Assembly: GCA_036250225.1 (NCBI GenBank)
Contig: JAPZLL010000005.1
Span: forward strand, 1,054,001 to 1,118,000
Direction: 5' to 3'
From: Cercophora sp. LCS_1
Lineage: Eukaryota; Ascomycota; Sordariomycetes; Sordariales; Lasiosphaeriaceae
DNA: 64,000 bases
In this document: positions 44,701 through 56,700 of the stretch, in pieces
Position numbering within the stretch: the stretch's first letter is position 1
How the letters are laid out: the number at the start of each line of letters is the position of its first letter
Program-made: the position numbers and the translations under genes
The notes under the pieces: generated by a model
Seen by the model: only the letters and a program-made list of their open reading frames with translations
The model's database searches: none
Told to the model about the DNA's origin: nothing

Positions 44701-46313
44701 TGCGCAGGGTCTACAAGTTCCGACACCACCTTCCCGTTGAAGGAGGAGTCGAACTGGTATATCATGACCCGGTGAAATCCCGTCAGTTCTTTCACTATCC
44801 CAATGAGAATTTTTAGGAACCGTTCAAGATTCGGCGCATTCGCCAGCTGCTCCTGCACTTGGCTCATGATATCAAAGACTTGCATGGCCCCAGCCTCGCC
44901 CCGTCTTTTCCGCGCGCTTCGCAAAACTCGCAGTGGCCTGCTCATGATCTCGGTGCTCTCTGTGAGTTCCTCAAGCGTAGGGTTAGATTGCAAAGTATCT
45001 TCAGGGGCGTCGGGGACGTCCTCGTCGGGAGGTCGCATGGGGAACTCGCGGTCGTCATCCATTTCGAATTCGCAAATGACAATCTCACGATTAGCGGGAT
45101 GTAGGTGAATGGCGCACCACAGTTTAGTTGATCGCTGCGCCTTCGGGGCTTTAATGGAGAGGCTGAAGACCTCGGGTCCATTAACTGTCGGGTCAGCGTC
45201 CTCGTCCCTAATGAAGTCGATGTGGTCCAAAAGATTATCGGCTTGCTCGTCCGTCAGGATATCCAAAAAGTCACTCAACCGAAATAACTCTTGCGGTGTA
45301 TATCCGATAAATCGCGCGGAGTTCTCACTGACGTAGCGCACAAGATATCGCCCATCCACCTCCTCCTGGATGGCTATCATTAGCCCGAACCCCTGAATAG
45401 CGCCGGGCGTGTGAATCGGCTCGTCTTCGCATCGCTGAAGGGTTCCATCTCTTCCTGTGATCACCGCATGTCCCTCATTTGTTACAACATGTTTGAACCG
45501 GGTGGTGTAGAGCGCATCTGGAATCGGATCTTCGGGGGATTTCCGGCCAGAGGAAATTGCTCCGGCTAGACTACGCTGCTCAGCAGCAGGTACCGATTCC
45601 TCGTCCGAAGATGATTCGAGCATCAGAGGCATCGGGTTTTGTCTCTCTGCGTCGGCTTGGATGCTCGAAATAGAGCCCGAAACCGTGTTCATGCGACGTT
45701 GTCGTGCTCTCTCAATCGTCTGAAACTTAGCGCCGGGGGAGGCACTTGCTGGCCGCTGAGGGGTTCTCAAAGCCGTCGTACGCCGCTCCATCACATCAGG
45801 GGCTGGTCGAGGCTCTATCGCATCGGCCGTTCGACTGCTGTCGCCAGGGGCAGGGTAGATCGCCAAACCTTCGGATATCGACATTCTACGACGTTCTTCA
45901 GGCCGTGGAATAGCTGGACCAACGCTGACGACCGAACGGATGGGAAAAACTCGATCGGTCGGGTCCTTGGAGCCGCCATGGCCTAGCTGACGATCGGACG
46001 ACGTGCTCCACGAGGATACACATGTTGGCGAGGCGGCGGGGTTCGTTTCATCTGCTCCCTCAAGCAAGCTGGGGTCGCCGGGTGTCGTAGCCGTTGTTGA
46101 CCAAGCTTCTTGTTCTTCGTCATGGTCGGCGTTCGTCCCGGAACCCTGGGTTTTGAGTTGGACCTCGGCTGTGGCTTGGCTGGGTTCTTTTTCCATCGTT
46201 GGCTTGCTTGCCGACGGGCGGCAAGCCTCACTCTCGATCCGACCTCCCAAATCAGCGACACGGGCTCCTGTTACCGCATCCCCCTTGGGTTCGTCGGTTT
46301 CCAGGGGCGCCAC
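41701..46313 (-). CDS. Fungal phytochrome, hybrid histidine kinase (Fph)
   Basis: A red/far-red light sensor that binds a bilin and signals through a phosphorelay. Exons are 46313-42135 and 42081-41701, giving 1519 aa. After a disordered N-terminus of about 270 residues come PAS, GAF and PHY photosensory domains. The bilin-binding cysteine expected for fungal and bacterial phytochromes is Cys295 (QRCEDEPIHTPGAIQGFG). The GAF domain carries DIPKQARELY and SPIHLKYLANMAV. The PHY tongue has its PR-x-SF motif at residue 812 (EPRKSFKTWHE). The kinase has its H-box at His874 (NSAHEVRTPLNAIINYLE), an N-box (VANVTANAVQHTS), DTGEGM and GLGLAVVARI. A C-terminal receiver domain has AEDDPINVKV and phospho-acceptor Asp1391 (VVLMDMQ/MPIVDG), with Lys in ILKPID. 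The 53-nt intron falls exactly between DMQ and MPIVDG. All key residues are intact, so the protein should be active. Confidence 0.95.
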
Positions 46314-49300
46314 GATTGCTTAGCCCGTTGGGCACCAGGGCGTCTGAAGATGGCTGAAGGTAACGGTTGATGGGAGGAATTATTTGAGGAAACCGACACC
46401 TTACACATGCAACAAAAAACCAAACTGCTTCTTAGGGAATGAAATCAAGACAATCAGAAATTCGACGACGAGGACGAAAGTCCCTTGACGTAGGTACTGA
46501 GGGCGGGTATGGAGTAGGTGCCAGCCGCCAATGGCCGTTGTGGCGACGGTCGCTAGCAGGGTGGTGGGATCGACAGAGGGCGGTCAAGAGACGAGTGGCA
46601 CTGGAGGAAGCACAGAGTGGCCAGAAACCGTTGAAAGGCAGGGGGAGGGAGGAGTAGGTCTGGAAGAAGGGTTGCGAGAAGGCGCGAGGCACGAACGCGA
46701 GGAACTCTAGTAAGTTCCGATGAGCGTTTGGCCGTCGTCGCCGTTAATCGCAAAATCTGAGTCGGCGCGGGTAGCACAGCAGTCAGTGGGTGACGAAGGT
46801 TGGCCTACTGTCTAGTAGGAAGGTACTTCGGCTGGCGAGAAAGCAAAGTGACAAGCGATGAGGGGCTGGTTTCCCGCACAGCATGGATGGGCATTGGGCA
46901 GCAGGCATGGATCAGGGCCAATGACCCCGCGGGCGCTCCGAGTCTGAAGGGCACAAGGTCTCTCTATTTCCCACAATTCTGTGGGTTGGTGGGTTGGCCC
47001 TCATCTGCGCGGGAAAACGGGAACAGCGGCACCGGCGTTCAGGGTCCAAGTGTGCCTGCCCATCGCCACGGTAAAGTCGTAGACCGCGCTTTCCCGGTCG
47101 CATTGGGGGCAACGGCGTGCACATGTGAGCAATGTGCGCGCGTCCCGAATTACTCTACTACCTTAGCGGACGGTTGTAAAAGCGCGATTCATTCGCCTCA
47201 TTCGTCCCATGGGAAACTGCAAGAATCCCATGTCGCAATTCGCATTCGTTGCTTGTGTTGCCACTCCCACTCCCGCGCATGAGACCCCTCACGGGTCCTT
47301 CGCTAACGCCCGCTATCTTGCCTGTCTCACGCCGGAAGCCTTACGATTGGAAGCCCTGCTGATGGATCGCCATGGATATTTCCCTCTCCAGGACGAAAAT
47401 CCTGCCAGCATCCCACATCTTGCATGCTGGCCAAGAATCAGGTTGAAACAGGTTTCCTTCGAGAGCTGGAGTTCCACAGAGAGGACGGACAGGCGATTGA
47501 GGTCTGGAATCCCCAACCGTTTTTGCGTTCGGAGAAAATACAGATCAGAGTCAATCTGTGCCGCTGCAATACTGCGATCTCCAGAGGCGGCAGCTCAGTT
47601 CTTATCTTGACAGAAAAGGATCCCAAGAGTCCGAGAGCAGGTCACGAATGACGTCAAACTCAGCTATGTCGTCACTGTCGAACGATGGGTTCTGAAAATA
47701 AGGATTCACTGCGGGGTTGACAGGGGTCGACGGAGCAGAAACTCCGGCTCAAATCTCCATGATCGACAACCCACAATGAACAGGGTTAGGGTTTTTGGTG
47801 ATATTTGATACGAGTTCAGCACAAGAAGGAGCCATGGGAAAGAAAGAGAGATGGCTCGATATTATAGTTAGTAGAATTAGATACGCAAGGAGATAGTTCC
47901 GGTTTGTAACATACAGTGCATAGATTGGACAGGGTAAAGTAGCTTGTCAATGCTGTTTGTTTATACCCCTGAACCCCTGAAGACGGAGGGCGCGGGGTTG
48001 CTCTGCTTAGAGTTGGTCATCATTGCTAGCCATGCTTTCCATGTATCCACTAGTCTCTTGGGCCCCGAGTTCTGATGTTGCATTAGGCCTCTGTTAGATG
48101 CGTGTCCTGCTGAGCAAAAGGCGCAGATGATCTGGGTGAGCGAGAAGCATGCCCACATCACATTCCATCCGCCAACGAGGGCAACATGACAAGGGCAACA
48201 CAGGACACGAGCACGCATCAACCCGACTAAACCATGGGAAATAAAAGCAAACAGGAAATAGAAAGATATCTGGCAAAAAGAGACCAAAAAGACATACAAC
48301 ACCAGGGATTCACTGGTCGTCACCGACCCAATTACTAGTCCGGCGGTTACTGGTTTATCTAGGGGAGAGCGGACGGGATCCCGAGTTCTCCAGCACCTAT
48401 GGTCGTATGTATTTGTCAAGAATCACAGAGCGGGTTAAGTATTGGCTGGGATCAGTCACACCGAACCTTTGTCCTCGACCAGGAGAAGCATCCCCCCTCA
48501 CCAGATGTCCTTGCGAGGTTCATGTGAACAGCATACTTGCTCCGCATGTCCCTTAAGCTTATTTTAGTGTGGTAATCTGTGATAAAAGCGCGCCATGCTC
48601 CCAGGTGTCTCACAGCAGGACTGACACCGTTGAGTTGTAGGATAAAGCAACAGGGGAGATGCAATGCGGAAAATTCTACATAAGATAGTTTCCCAAAGCT
48701 GGTGGCAATGGACACATACAGATGGCTGCTGGGAGAATTCAGGATCCCGGATATGTATGCCATCGAGTTTCAGCAGAGCAGGATAATTTGCCAACGCATC
48801 ATCAAAGGGACCTCTCACTCACATCTGTAATTGTGATAAACATAACACGTCCATATTGTCATCTACGCAGTTCGATACCGTCCCGGGGCTTCGACTTACC
48901 GTTCTCGGCGTAAACACTGAGCCACGTCAACCTCAAAAACCCAACCGACGACATGTCAACCCAATCCTGTGTTGTTGCCTGAAAGATCCATCCATATCCA
49001 AGCAATGGGTTGATAGCTTTAACAGGGCGGACACCTCTGGCAATAACTACAGTATTGTCAACATGAGCCAGCCTTTGTTTGAGGTAACGACCGTTTCGTT
49101 TCTCCTTTCGCCAAGTAGAATACCTGGCCATGTCAAATCCTTCAAAAGATCTGCGGTCTGGATGAGTGAATAGAATGATGCGGAGAATACTGATCACAGG
49201 TGAGGTCACGATAGCCGCCCGAAAGGGGACCAGAAGTAGGGTAAAAAAAAAGGGAGGCAGTACGAAACAAAGTAGCGTACAAGTTCTGGCGCCACTTCCT

Positions 49301-49521
49301 TTGTGTGCGTTACATGTTGATCACCAACTGAAGTAGCAAGTTGATGACGGCGTGTGAACTCCGACTTGACCCGTGAGTGCTTCAACAAAACCACAGCGCT
49401 GACATAAATGGTATCAACTCCTTGCATATGTACTCCGATGGTATCTCGACCCATGTGCCTAACAAGACACCATGTTTCCAACACTCTTGCCCCGATATTT
49501 ACAGCCCCTGTGCCATCTTCC
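46314..49521. other. 3.2 kb region upstream of the phytochrome gene
   Basis: This holds the phytochrome promoter and leader, then DNA without clear genes up to the ketopantoate reductase 3' end. ORFs at 46.8-47.6 kb have no family-like character. The only candidate gene is the split ORF set on - at about 47.96-49.21 kb, listed separately. Confidence 0.4.
47961..49209 (-). CDS. Candidate multi-exon accessory gene, possibly decayed
   Basis: Several - strand frames look protein-like and are bordered by splice signals. About 49140-48901 encodes WRKEKRNGRYLKQRLAHVDN, VIARGVRPVKAINPLLGYGW and DWVDMSSVGFLRLTWLSVYA, ending at a strong donor (AACGgtaagt). A second stretch (about 48808-48700) reads FDDALANYPALLKLDGIHIR. 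The last (about 48360-47961) is hydrophobic, with two or three transmembrane-like segments (LVLYVFLVSFCQISFYFLFA, LVGGWNVMWACFSLTQIICA), and ends at TAA. The best acceptor after the first donor (ttacag) leads to an early stop, so I could not build one continuous model. It could be a real membrane-protein gene, a pseudogene, or chance. No family is recognised, and codon use is less G/C-biased at third positions than in the firm genes. Confidence 0.25.
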
Positions 49522-50780
49522 TCAAAGCCTCCCCTTTTCCTTCCTCCCCTCCCTCACCCACTGCGCACTTCTCAAAAGCGCATACAGCGTCTGCAACCTA
49601 GGCATCTCGACTCCCTTGGCCTTTGCAATCCTCACCGGATTCCCTAAAATCACCTCCAGCTCCAACGGCCTGCCCGCCTCCCAATCCAGCAACATACTCG
49701 GCTTACTCCCCACATTTCTCTCGGTGCTCTTCAAGATCTTTTCCGGCTTGGCCAGCTCATCGGGGAACTCCCTGCCCAGAATCCGGGGCACAGCCTCCCA
49801 AATCTCCGTCATAACCCCAGCCAAATGCTCCCTGAGCACGGGGTCCAACACCATATCCGCATTGCCCCTACCCCCAGCCAACACGGCCGACGGATTGAAC
49901 GCCGCATTGATACACAGCTTGTGCCACCGAATCATCTGCAGATCAATCTCACCCGAGACCTCGACGTCCCTGATCCCGCCCAACCGCGCCCACCAATCGC
50001 CAATCTCATTCGCCCGGGCGGCGCCGGCCTCCGCAAGCTCGGGCAAGCCCCCGAACCCATCGCCATACGGTCCCTGCCAGTGTCAGCCTTCTGCTCCCTT
50101 TTCATCCACCCGTTCATGTCGGCTCACCAAATGCAATCTCGTCCACCTCCTCTGAACAACCTCCCCGCCCCCAACCAACTCAGCACTAACAACCGTAACT
50201 CCGGAAACCACCGGCGTGTTTCCAAACCGCTCTCTATACACCCCCTCCACACCAACCCCATTCTGAATCAACAATATCGCCGTTTTGTCCTTCGTAACGA
50301 CCTTTTCGATCCGTCCGGCCTCATCATCCCGATCCGGCAACGCCTTGGTCGTCACAACGACGTAATCCCACTCCCGTTCCTCAGCAGCAGCCTCAACATT
50401 GGGGAACACGTTTTCTGGTCTAAACACATAGTCACCAAAGGTATGCGTCTTCATGCGCACGCCGTTTTGGCTTAAGATTTTGTAGTTGGAGCGGGCGGTG
50501 AGTGAGACGTGGACGTTATGTTCCGGCTATACACACACACATGTGAGTGGGGATGGGACGGGATGGGATGGAGAGCAGGGGAAAGAAAAAACAAAAAAAC
50601 AAACATGGTGAAGACGGGAGGCGTAGAAACAGCCTACTGCTCCTGCGCCGATGAACAGGATGTGTACCGGCCTGGATTGGGAACACAAAGTGTGTTAGAC
50701 TCAACTCGGCCACCGAGGCTTTTGTGGCTTGATGGGACGTACCGGGAAGGGTCGGTGCCCCGAATGGGCAGACTGTGCAT
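49522..50780 (-). CDS. 2-dehydropantoate 2-reductase (ketopantoate reductase, ApbA/PanE family)
   Basis: Reduces 2-dehydropantoate to pantoate with NADPH in pantothenate and coenzyme A synthesis. Some fungal paralogues have other 2-oxoacid substrates. Exons are 50780-50743, 50671-50605, 50526-50128 and 50073-49522, giving 351 aa. The N-terminal Rossmann motif is VHILFIGAGAVGCFYASRL. It continues with NVHVSLTARSNYKIL, the conserved lysine in VVVTTKALPD, and LIQNGVGVEGVYRERFG. The C-terminal domain has the catalytic Lys and Asn in RWHKLCINAAFNPSAVLAG, and LDWEAGRPLELEVILGNPVRIA near the end. Intron 2 starts with gtttgt, a weak donor, followed by a T-rich tract; its exact edges rest on phase and family conservation. 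The other introns are gtacgt...tccag and gtgagc...ggcag. Confidence 0.92.
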
Positions 50781-53700
50781 TATGGTTTCGTTTGTAAAAA
50801 TAAAACAAAAAGAACACGTGTGAAGAGGAGTGGTCGATACACGTTGTGTAGGTAGACAATCCGGGTAATGCGGCTTGGAAAGCTGTCAAGCCACACGAAA
50901 CGTATGGAGTGGTAGTGGTGATAAGAAAGTGAGTGGTTGGTTCGATCAAGAGTGAGGGTGAGAGAGACGCTCAATGCGGAGTAGTCGGTAAAGCTTCCCC
51001 ACAATTCCCGTTGCGGGGGAGAGATGGTCCAGAGGGGAAGGACCCTTCTTGCCCTGCTGCACTTGCTTGGCTTGAGCACGCAAGACCCCGTGTTACATAC
51101 TTCATCTTTGACACGTGCTGGAACGAATCTGCAATGCATTTCGACTTTCTATTTGGTGTATCTTCCTAAAATCCAACAACGTTCCATTGATGCAATCGGC
51201 GCGCTCAACGTTTGTACCATATCTGTTGCAAGTGTGGGCTACTATCAATCCCATCGCATGCGAGCATTCAGCCGTGATAACGTCCCGCCTTACCATCAGC
51301 TGGACATGGAGCCGATCGTGAACCGGCGGGTCCGTCCCGAGACTTCTCTAGCCACACCAGCCCGTCCGTGCCATTGATAAAATGACGCCATTGACGCCTG
51401 CTCTGCTGCACGCCATCATCACCTTATCTGGCCCGCAACCACCCACTTTCTGGTCCCAGGCCCGCGTCTTATCGCCGTCCATCGCCACTGGCCTCGCAGC
51501 CGGCCCAGCCCATCGTTCATTGCCCAGAGCCTCTAGTACCAAGTCGACCAGACTATCACTCGTCAAGCGGTGCGACAAAGACGACGAAAGCTCCTTTGGG
51601 CGAGCCACAGCTGCTTCGGTCTTGCGTTATCGATGCCAATCCCGACTACCCCAGGTCCAGCAGCGATAACGGATCCGGCGCGCCGTCGGGTGTGGGACAC
51701 ACCACAGTGCAACCGGGGAGTTCCCCTCTCCGGTGTGGCCATAGCTTCGCCGCCCGCACCCGCCGCCGCCACACGGCTTCTCACTCCACAATTGGCCGGT
51801 CGTCATCATCGGGGCGGTCAGTGCCAAGGCGAGGCCGCCGAACTGGGAAACCCGAGACCACCAACAGCTTCGCGGGGACCTACATCAACAGCTCTGCAGC
51901 TGCGAACTGATGTTTGAGAGGCCGACTATCACCTCCTAATACCGCTGACATCAGCCAACTGCTGCTCTCCGGGGAGCGACCTGGCCCAGCTCATGGCGGG
52001 ATGCATTTCTCTCGAAATCAGAGATCCATACTTCAAATCCGAGGAAACGAAGTGTAACCTCTACTGATTCCCGCTGTCTCGTTGAGGATCAGAATGACCT
52101 CTCGACATGGGCGCCCAGCAATGGGTCTGCTTAAATCTTGCCACCTGCACGTATCCTCTCCAAGTCGGAGAATGGTAGAGGATAGCCTCACGTTGGACGT
52201 AAAGCGGGCTGTGGCAACTCCGAGGGAACGAAACGCAAGTCCGACGCTCCTTCGTCACCTACCTGAGCTGATACCATCCTCCAAAAACTCAATATCGCTT
52301 GGCCCTGCCATGCATCATGATTCATGAAGCTGGCCAAGGCGGTGATCCGAAAGCAGTGAGCAGAAGCCCTTTCTCGGAATGACACTTGTCGCAAAGAAAT
52401 CACATGGAACACTAGCTCCACGGCCTTCCAGGCAACTCGAACGGGGCGCAACCCTTCCGAACGAATCTCTGGCCATCCGACTCCCTCCTGCCTTTGCAAG
52501 TCGGGGCGGGCTCGTATTGTGCGTCTGGTGCCAGTGCCGGAAGGTGAACAGTGAAGCCCCTGGCAGCCTCTCACACCTGCCTGACAGAGACGGCGACACC
52601 GGCCCATTTGGTGTGACCCCCATGACCGGTGAGCTGGCTGCAGGGTGCCCATCTGAGGAAGAGGGCGGCGGGTTCTGATCATGACGATGCGTGAGGCATG
52701 GGGGAGATGCAGGTTTCATGGAGAAATTGGAGCTTGTCAGCGTGGGGGTTGCGCCGCGAGTGTAATCGGATTGAACCCAGCTGTGAAATGAGGGGTCGCG
52801 CCGCCCTGCCGACTCGCCTGTTCAAACATGCAAGCCAATTTTTTATCAATCGCAAGCCATTTTCGACCCAATCACAGCCTGCCCACCAACTACCCGCCAC
52901 CCCGGCCTTCTCAACTCGAGAAGGACAAAGTGAGCGTTGTTGTGCCATCTGCACGAGAGCGTGGAGCCCACCATTCCTGCAGTCCAGACAGCATCGCGGT
53001 TGACACTCGGCTTGCGCTAGGCCCAGGTCCAAACCTCCTCGGACAGGAGATGCAGCCGTGTTTCCTTTGGTGCGCATGCCCGCGACGAATGATTGCAGCG
53101 ACGACGCACTTCTCAGCGGCAAGCATCAGCTGTTGACCAGTGCCCGTGTCTCGGAGACGACCGCCAAGGCATGCTGCGAAGCCCCGAACCACCAGTTGGA
53201 GTTGACCGGCGGGGTCGATACCTCTTCCTGAGGAGCCAGCCAGCAAGCTGAAGGGTTGATCCCCAGCGTCTTGTGCGCGGTACCCCGGGACATCCTCTGA
53301 GGGTCCCATGGGAGTTTGCGGAGACGCGTTTCTAGAAGCTAGACCGAAGCCCACCCATGTGGTTACACAAGGCGATCACCACCAGTGGCACCAGGTGAGC
53401 CTCGCAAGGTCGATAAATGACATGGTCCGCCATCAGCCCAGCCCGCTCGCTAGTCTCTGTTTAGTCCATAAACTGCAGTATCCGGGACTTAGGGCGTCGG
53501 CAGGATTTCGGCGCCTGGAAACGAGTTGTGCTGTGAGTTTGAAGGCATCTTGAGAGCAGTCCTGACCTCGGCTGTGTTCCGATCTCGTGGCATCAAATGT
53601 TCCGGAAGAGGGTATCCTTGGTCAGGTTCTGGCCGATCCGGTAGACATTCACCCCCAGGTGGGACATGTGAATGAAGGCGCACGTATACGGGAGATGAGG

Positions 53701-56700
53701 ATGAACTTGGAGGGTATCCTCAAGGTCACCTTCACCAGTGCCCAGGCATCAGCCACCGGCTAGCAGTCGCTGGGCTCCAAACCGAGATGCCGATTCTTCC
53801 CGCTCCGGGGAGCAGCCGGGCATGGGGATCGGCCCATAACCCCCAACACCGATGAGGAGAGGAGGGGCACACCTTGCCGCGGGTAAGGTAAGAGTCGATG
53901 GTCTGTCTGATTGCGAGTAGCGTCAGGTGGAACTCAGGCTGTCGCCATGTGCGCCCACCGTTGAGCGCTGGTCAATCTGACGTGCGGAGTACCTGAGAAC
54001 CGACGAGTCACAAAAGGACGACGTTGACTAGCAGACTCCTCAAATAACATGGCCGTCCTTGAGTCGGCGCATAACCGAACCATTTCCGTCCCCGGTAGTT
54101 CCTACTGGCGGTTGTCAGGATGCCGGATTGTCGGTGAATGTCCATTGTTGGAATGCCGGTGTTGAGTTTACGTCCTGTAAAGTTGTGGTGTTGCAGTGTC
54201 GATTGGAGCGCTTGGGGTCAGGGGACAACTGCCAGTATGCGACTTGCCTGCGTTCTGCTGCGAAGGGCCATCTTTGGCCCGGGGCTGAGGCTTGACAGAT
54301 GTAAAGCAACGTTGGGAAATTTAGACCGTTTCAGGAATAGAATTCGATTGGATCGAACGTGGCGTCACAAGCGATGGCGGACCACTTGTTGTTGCGCTCT
54401 GAATATTCGGTGAGGTGTGGGTGAAAAATTTGCGACGCAACAACGGGAAGTCTGCTGCCATTGTGCGCGGCAGGGTCCAGCAACCTTGCTAGCAGAGCCC
54501 CGCTGACAAGCACAGACACTGCTCCGTTCGCGGCGCTCGCACTTACACACTTGTTCAGGTAACAGGACAACGACCTGGCCTCTGTGCAGACAGCTGCTTG
54601 CAACGGAGGCTCGATTGACCCGTGGTCATCTCGCCGTGAAGCCGCTCGAGTCTCCATTCCAAATCGAATTCCGCTCTGATCAGCAATGCCGTGCAAGGCG
54701 ATCGGAAGGTTTCCGGTTCTGACATTGGGATTTGTGTAAGACAGGTCAGAGGCGCAAGAGGTGGACAAAAGACAGCCGTCAAGGCGGCTGGCAATTTAGA
54801 GACATTCTGCCTCTAATCCGGTGAACATTCTGGCCTGCAGACGGCAGTGAGAGCTCAATAACGTCGCCTGCCGGCCGAGGTCTCGCCAAGCTTGACTGCG
54901 TGAACCCCTCGGCCTGTTAGCGGGCTTGGTCTCGTCAATCGTTCCGCCATGGCATCCGCACAAACGGCTGGTGAGGCTGTCGAGTGGGAGAATAGGCTTA
55001 TGTCGGGCCCCTCGCGCGGGATGTCAGGCGGCCCCCATTCGTTCGGCGCTGGCCGCCATGGGAGCAACGACTCAACTCCATCAATTTATCGCTTAGTGTT
55101 GGAACTGACGAACTCCTGCCTCGTAATCACTCTCACTAAAGAAAGGACACAGAGTTGCAGATCTGCACGAGACCCCAAATTCAACAGTCTTGGTCCTAAG
55201 GGCCATGCGCTGGCAAGATGGAGCAGACGGCACTCTTGCTCCCGGCCACTCAGTCCGCTTCAGGAGACCTAAGCTGGAGATTTCGGGATGGGAGCCCGGC
55301 CGTGGACCGGCTCGAACTCCATACATCGACCTGCAGAAATGCACACGCAGATGTGCCGGGATCCAAAACACCTGAAGCTTGGTGTTCAAGGTTGACGCAG
55401 GTCCTGCAAGGAGGGCGGGAAGCCCTTTGCGTACAGCAGGGGAAAAAAAATTCTTCATGGCAGAAGCTGCAAAAGGATATCAACTGGTCGCTGGCGAGTG
55501 GTCGACCGGAGTGAGCGTCACTTGCAATTGCGGTCTCGCGGTGTGTGGTTGGCCAGTGACTCCCGGTGTGGTGTGTGGTGGTGGGCAAGGGAATTGTCGG
55601 AAAGAAGTGTGTCATGCCAGCGGTGGACTGCACGCCAGGTTGGCGACCTTTACCCCCCCCCTCCCCCATCTCTCCTGGCGTAGCCGCAGGCGTGGGGCTT
55701 GCATGTTGAAGAACCCGCTGTTCCATGTTGAGCGTAGCGGTTCGACGACCGAACAATAGACGGCGATGGGAGGGCTGCGGGCTCGAATGCACGCAGCTCC
55801 TTCTGCAAATTCTCCATGCACCGCATCGTACATGAGCGATGAGCTAGTCGAGATTGTTCGGGCCTGTTCCTGTTTTCCCTGTTTGATTGGGGGGGTTTTA
55901 CCCATATCTCGAGAAGCGCCGCCGTGGGGACCTGGCCCAGCCTGGGCACCCCACCCCACACACTGGCTGTCGTTAGTGGTGAGAGCCCACTGTCTGTTGG
56001 CTGCGTGCTGCGTGCTGCGCTGCCGCCGCCGAGTTTTGCTCGCCTGCCCATGCTGCCCTCTCCCCCCGTGCCAATCCATTGCTCGGCGGCTTCGTGTAAT
56101 GGCAATCCCTCTGCTGGTCTCGGTCACTCAGATCCGGTCCGCCAGCCCGCCAAGACAAGGCAGTTCGTGGCGGGTCAGCACCAAATGGAGATAGACGGCC
56201 AAGAGCATGGAAGCCGTTGACCGCCGTAGACGGGCCTTGCTCGGGGGCTCGACGGCGATGCTGCGGCGGCAGGATCAGTGGGGAGATGGAAGGAGAAACA
56301 GCGGGGAGGACAGCAGCAAATGCGGGCGGGTGAGTGCGGACAGGGGCAGCAAGCCGGGGCACGCCGATGTTAGGACGTTCCGGGTGTGCAGGTGCAGGCA
56401 GGTGTGTGTGTGCGGCAGACCTCCAGCGTGGGAAGAAGAATCAAAAGGGCTGGGGTGGATGGGGATGGAGATGGAGGTCCGCACGAATGCAATGGCCCTG
56501 GGTCTTGCTGCGATTTGCTGCGCAATGACAGAGACCGACAGAGACAGGTGAAGGTGACGCGAGGCAAGAGGTATCCGGTACAAGGTGGTGGTCTTGCCCG
56601 GGCTGCAGACCGACCCAACGAGGAAGGCGCCCTCGCGCCTCTTTGCTCGCTCCTCCCACTCACGTTTTGCCCGCTGCCCACGCTTCACAGGCCGTCGAGT

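Noticed and set aside
54331..54768. 145-codon ORF on -
   Set aside because: No recognisable motif or splice context. It is one of many chance ORFs in this gene-poor region.
51000..56000. Possible transposon relic in the 5 kb empty stretch
   Set aside because: No terminal repeats, no transposase or reverse-transcriptase motifs and no AT-rich RIP appearance could be seen by eye.
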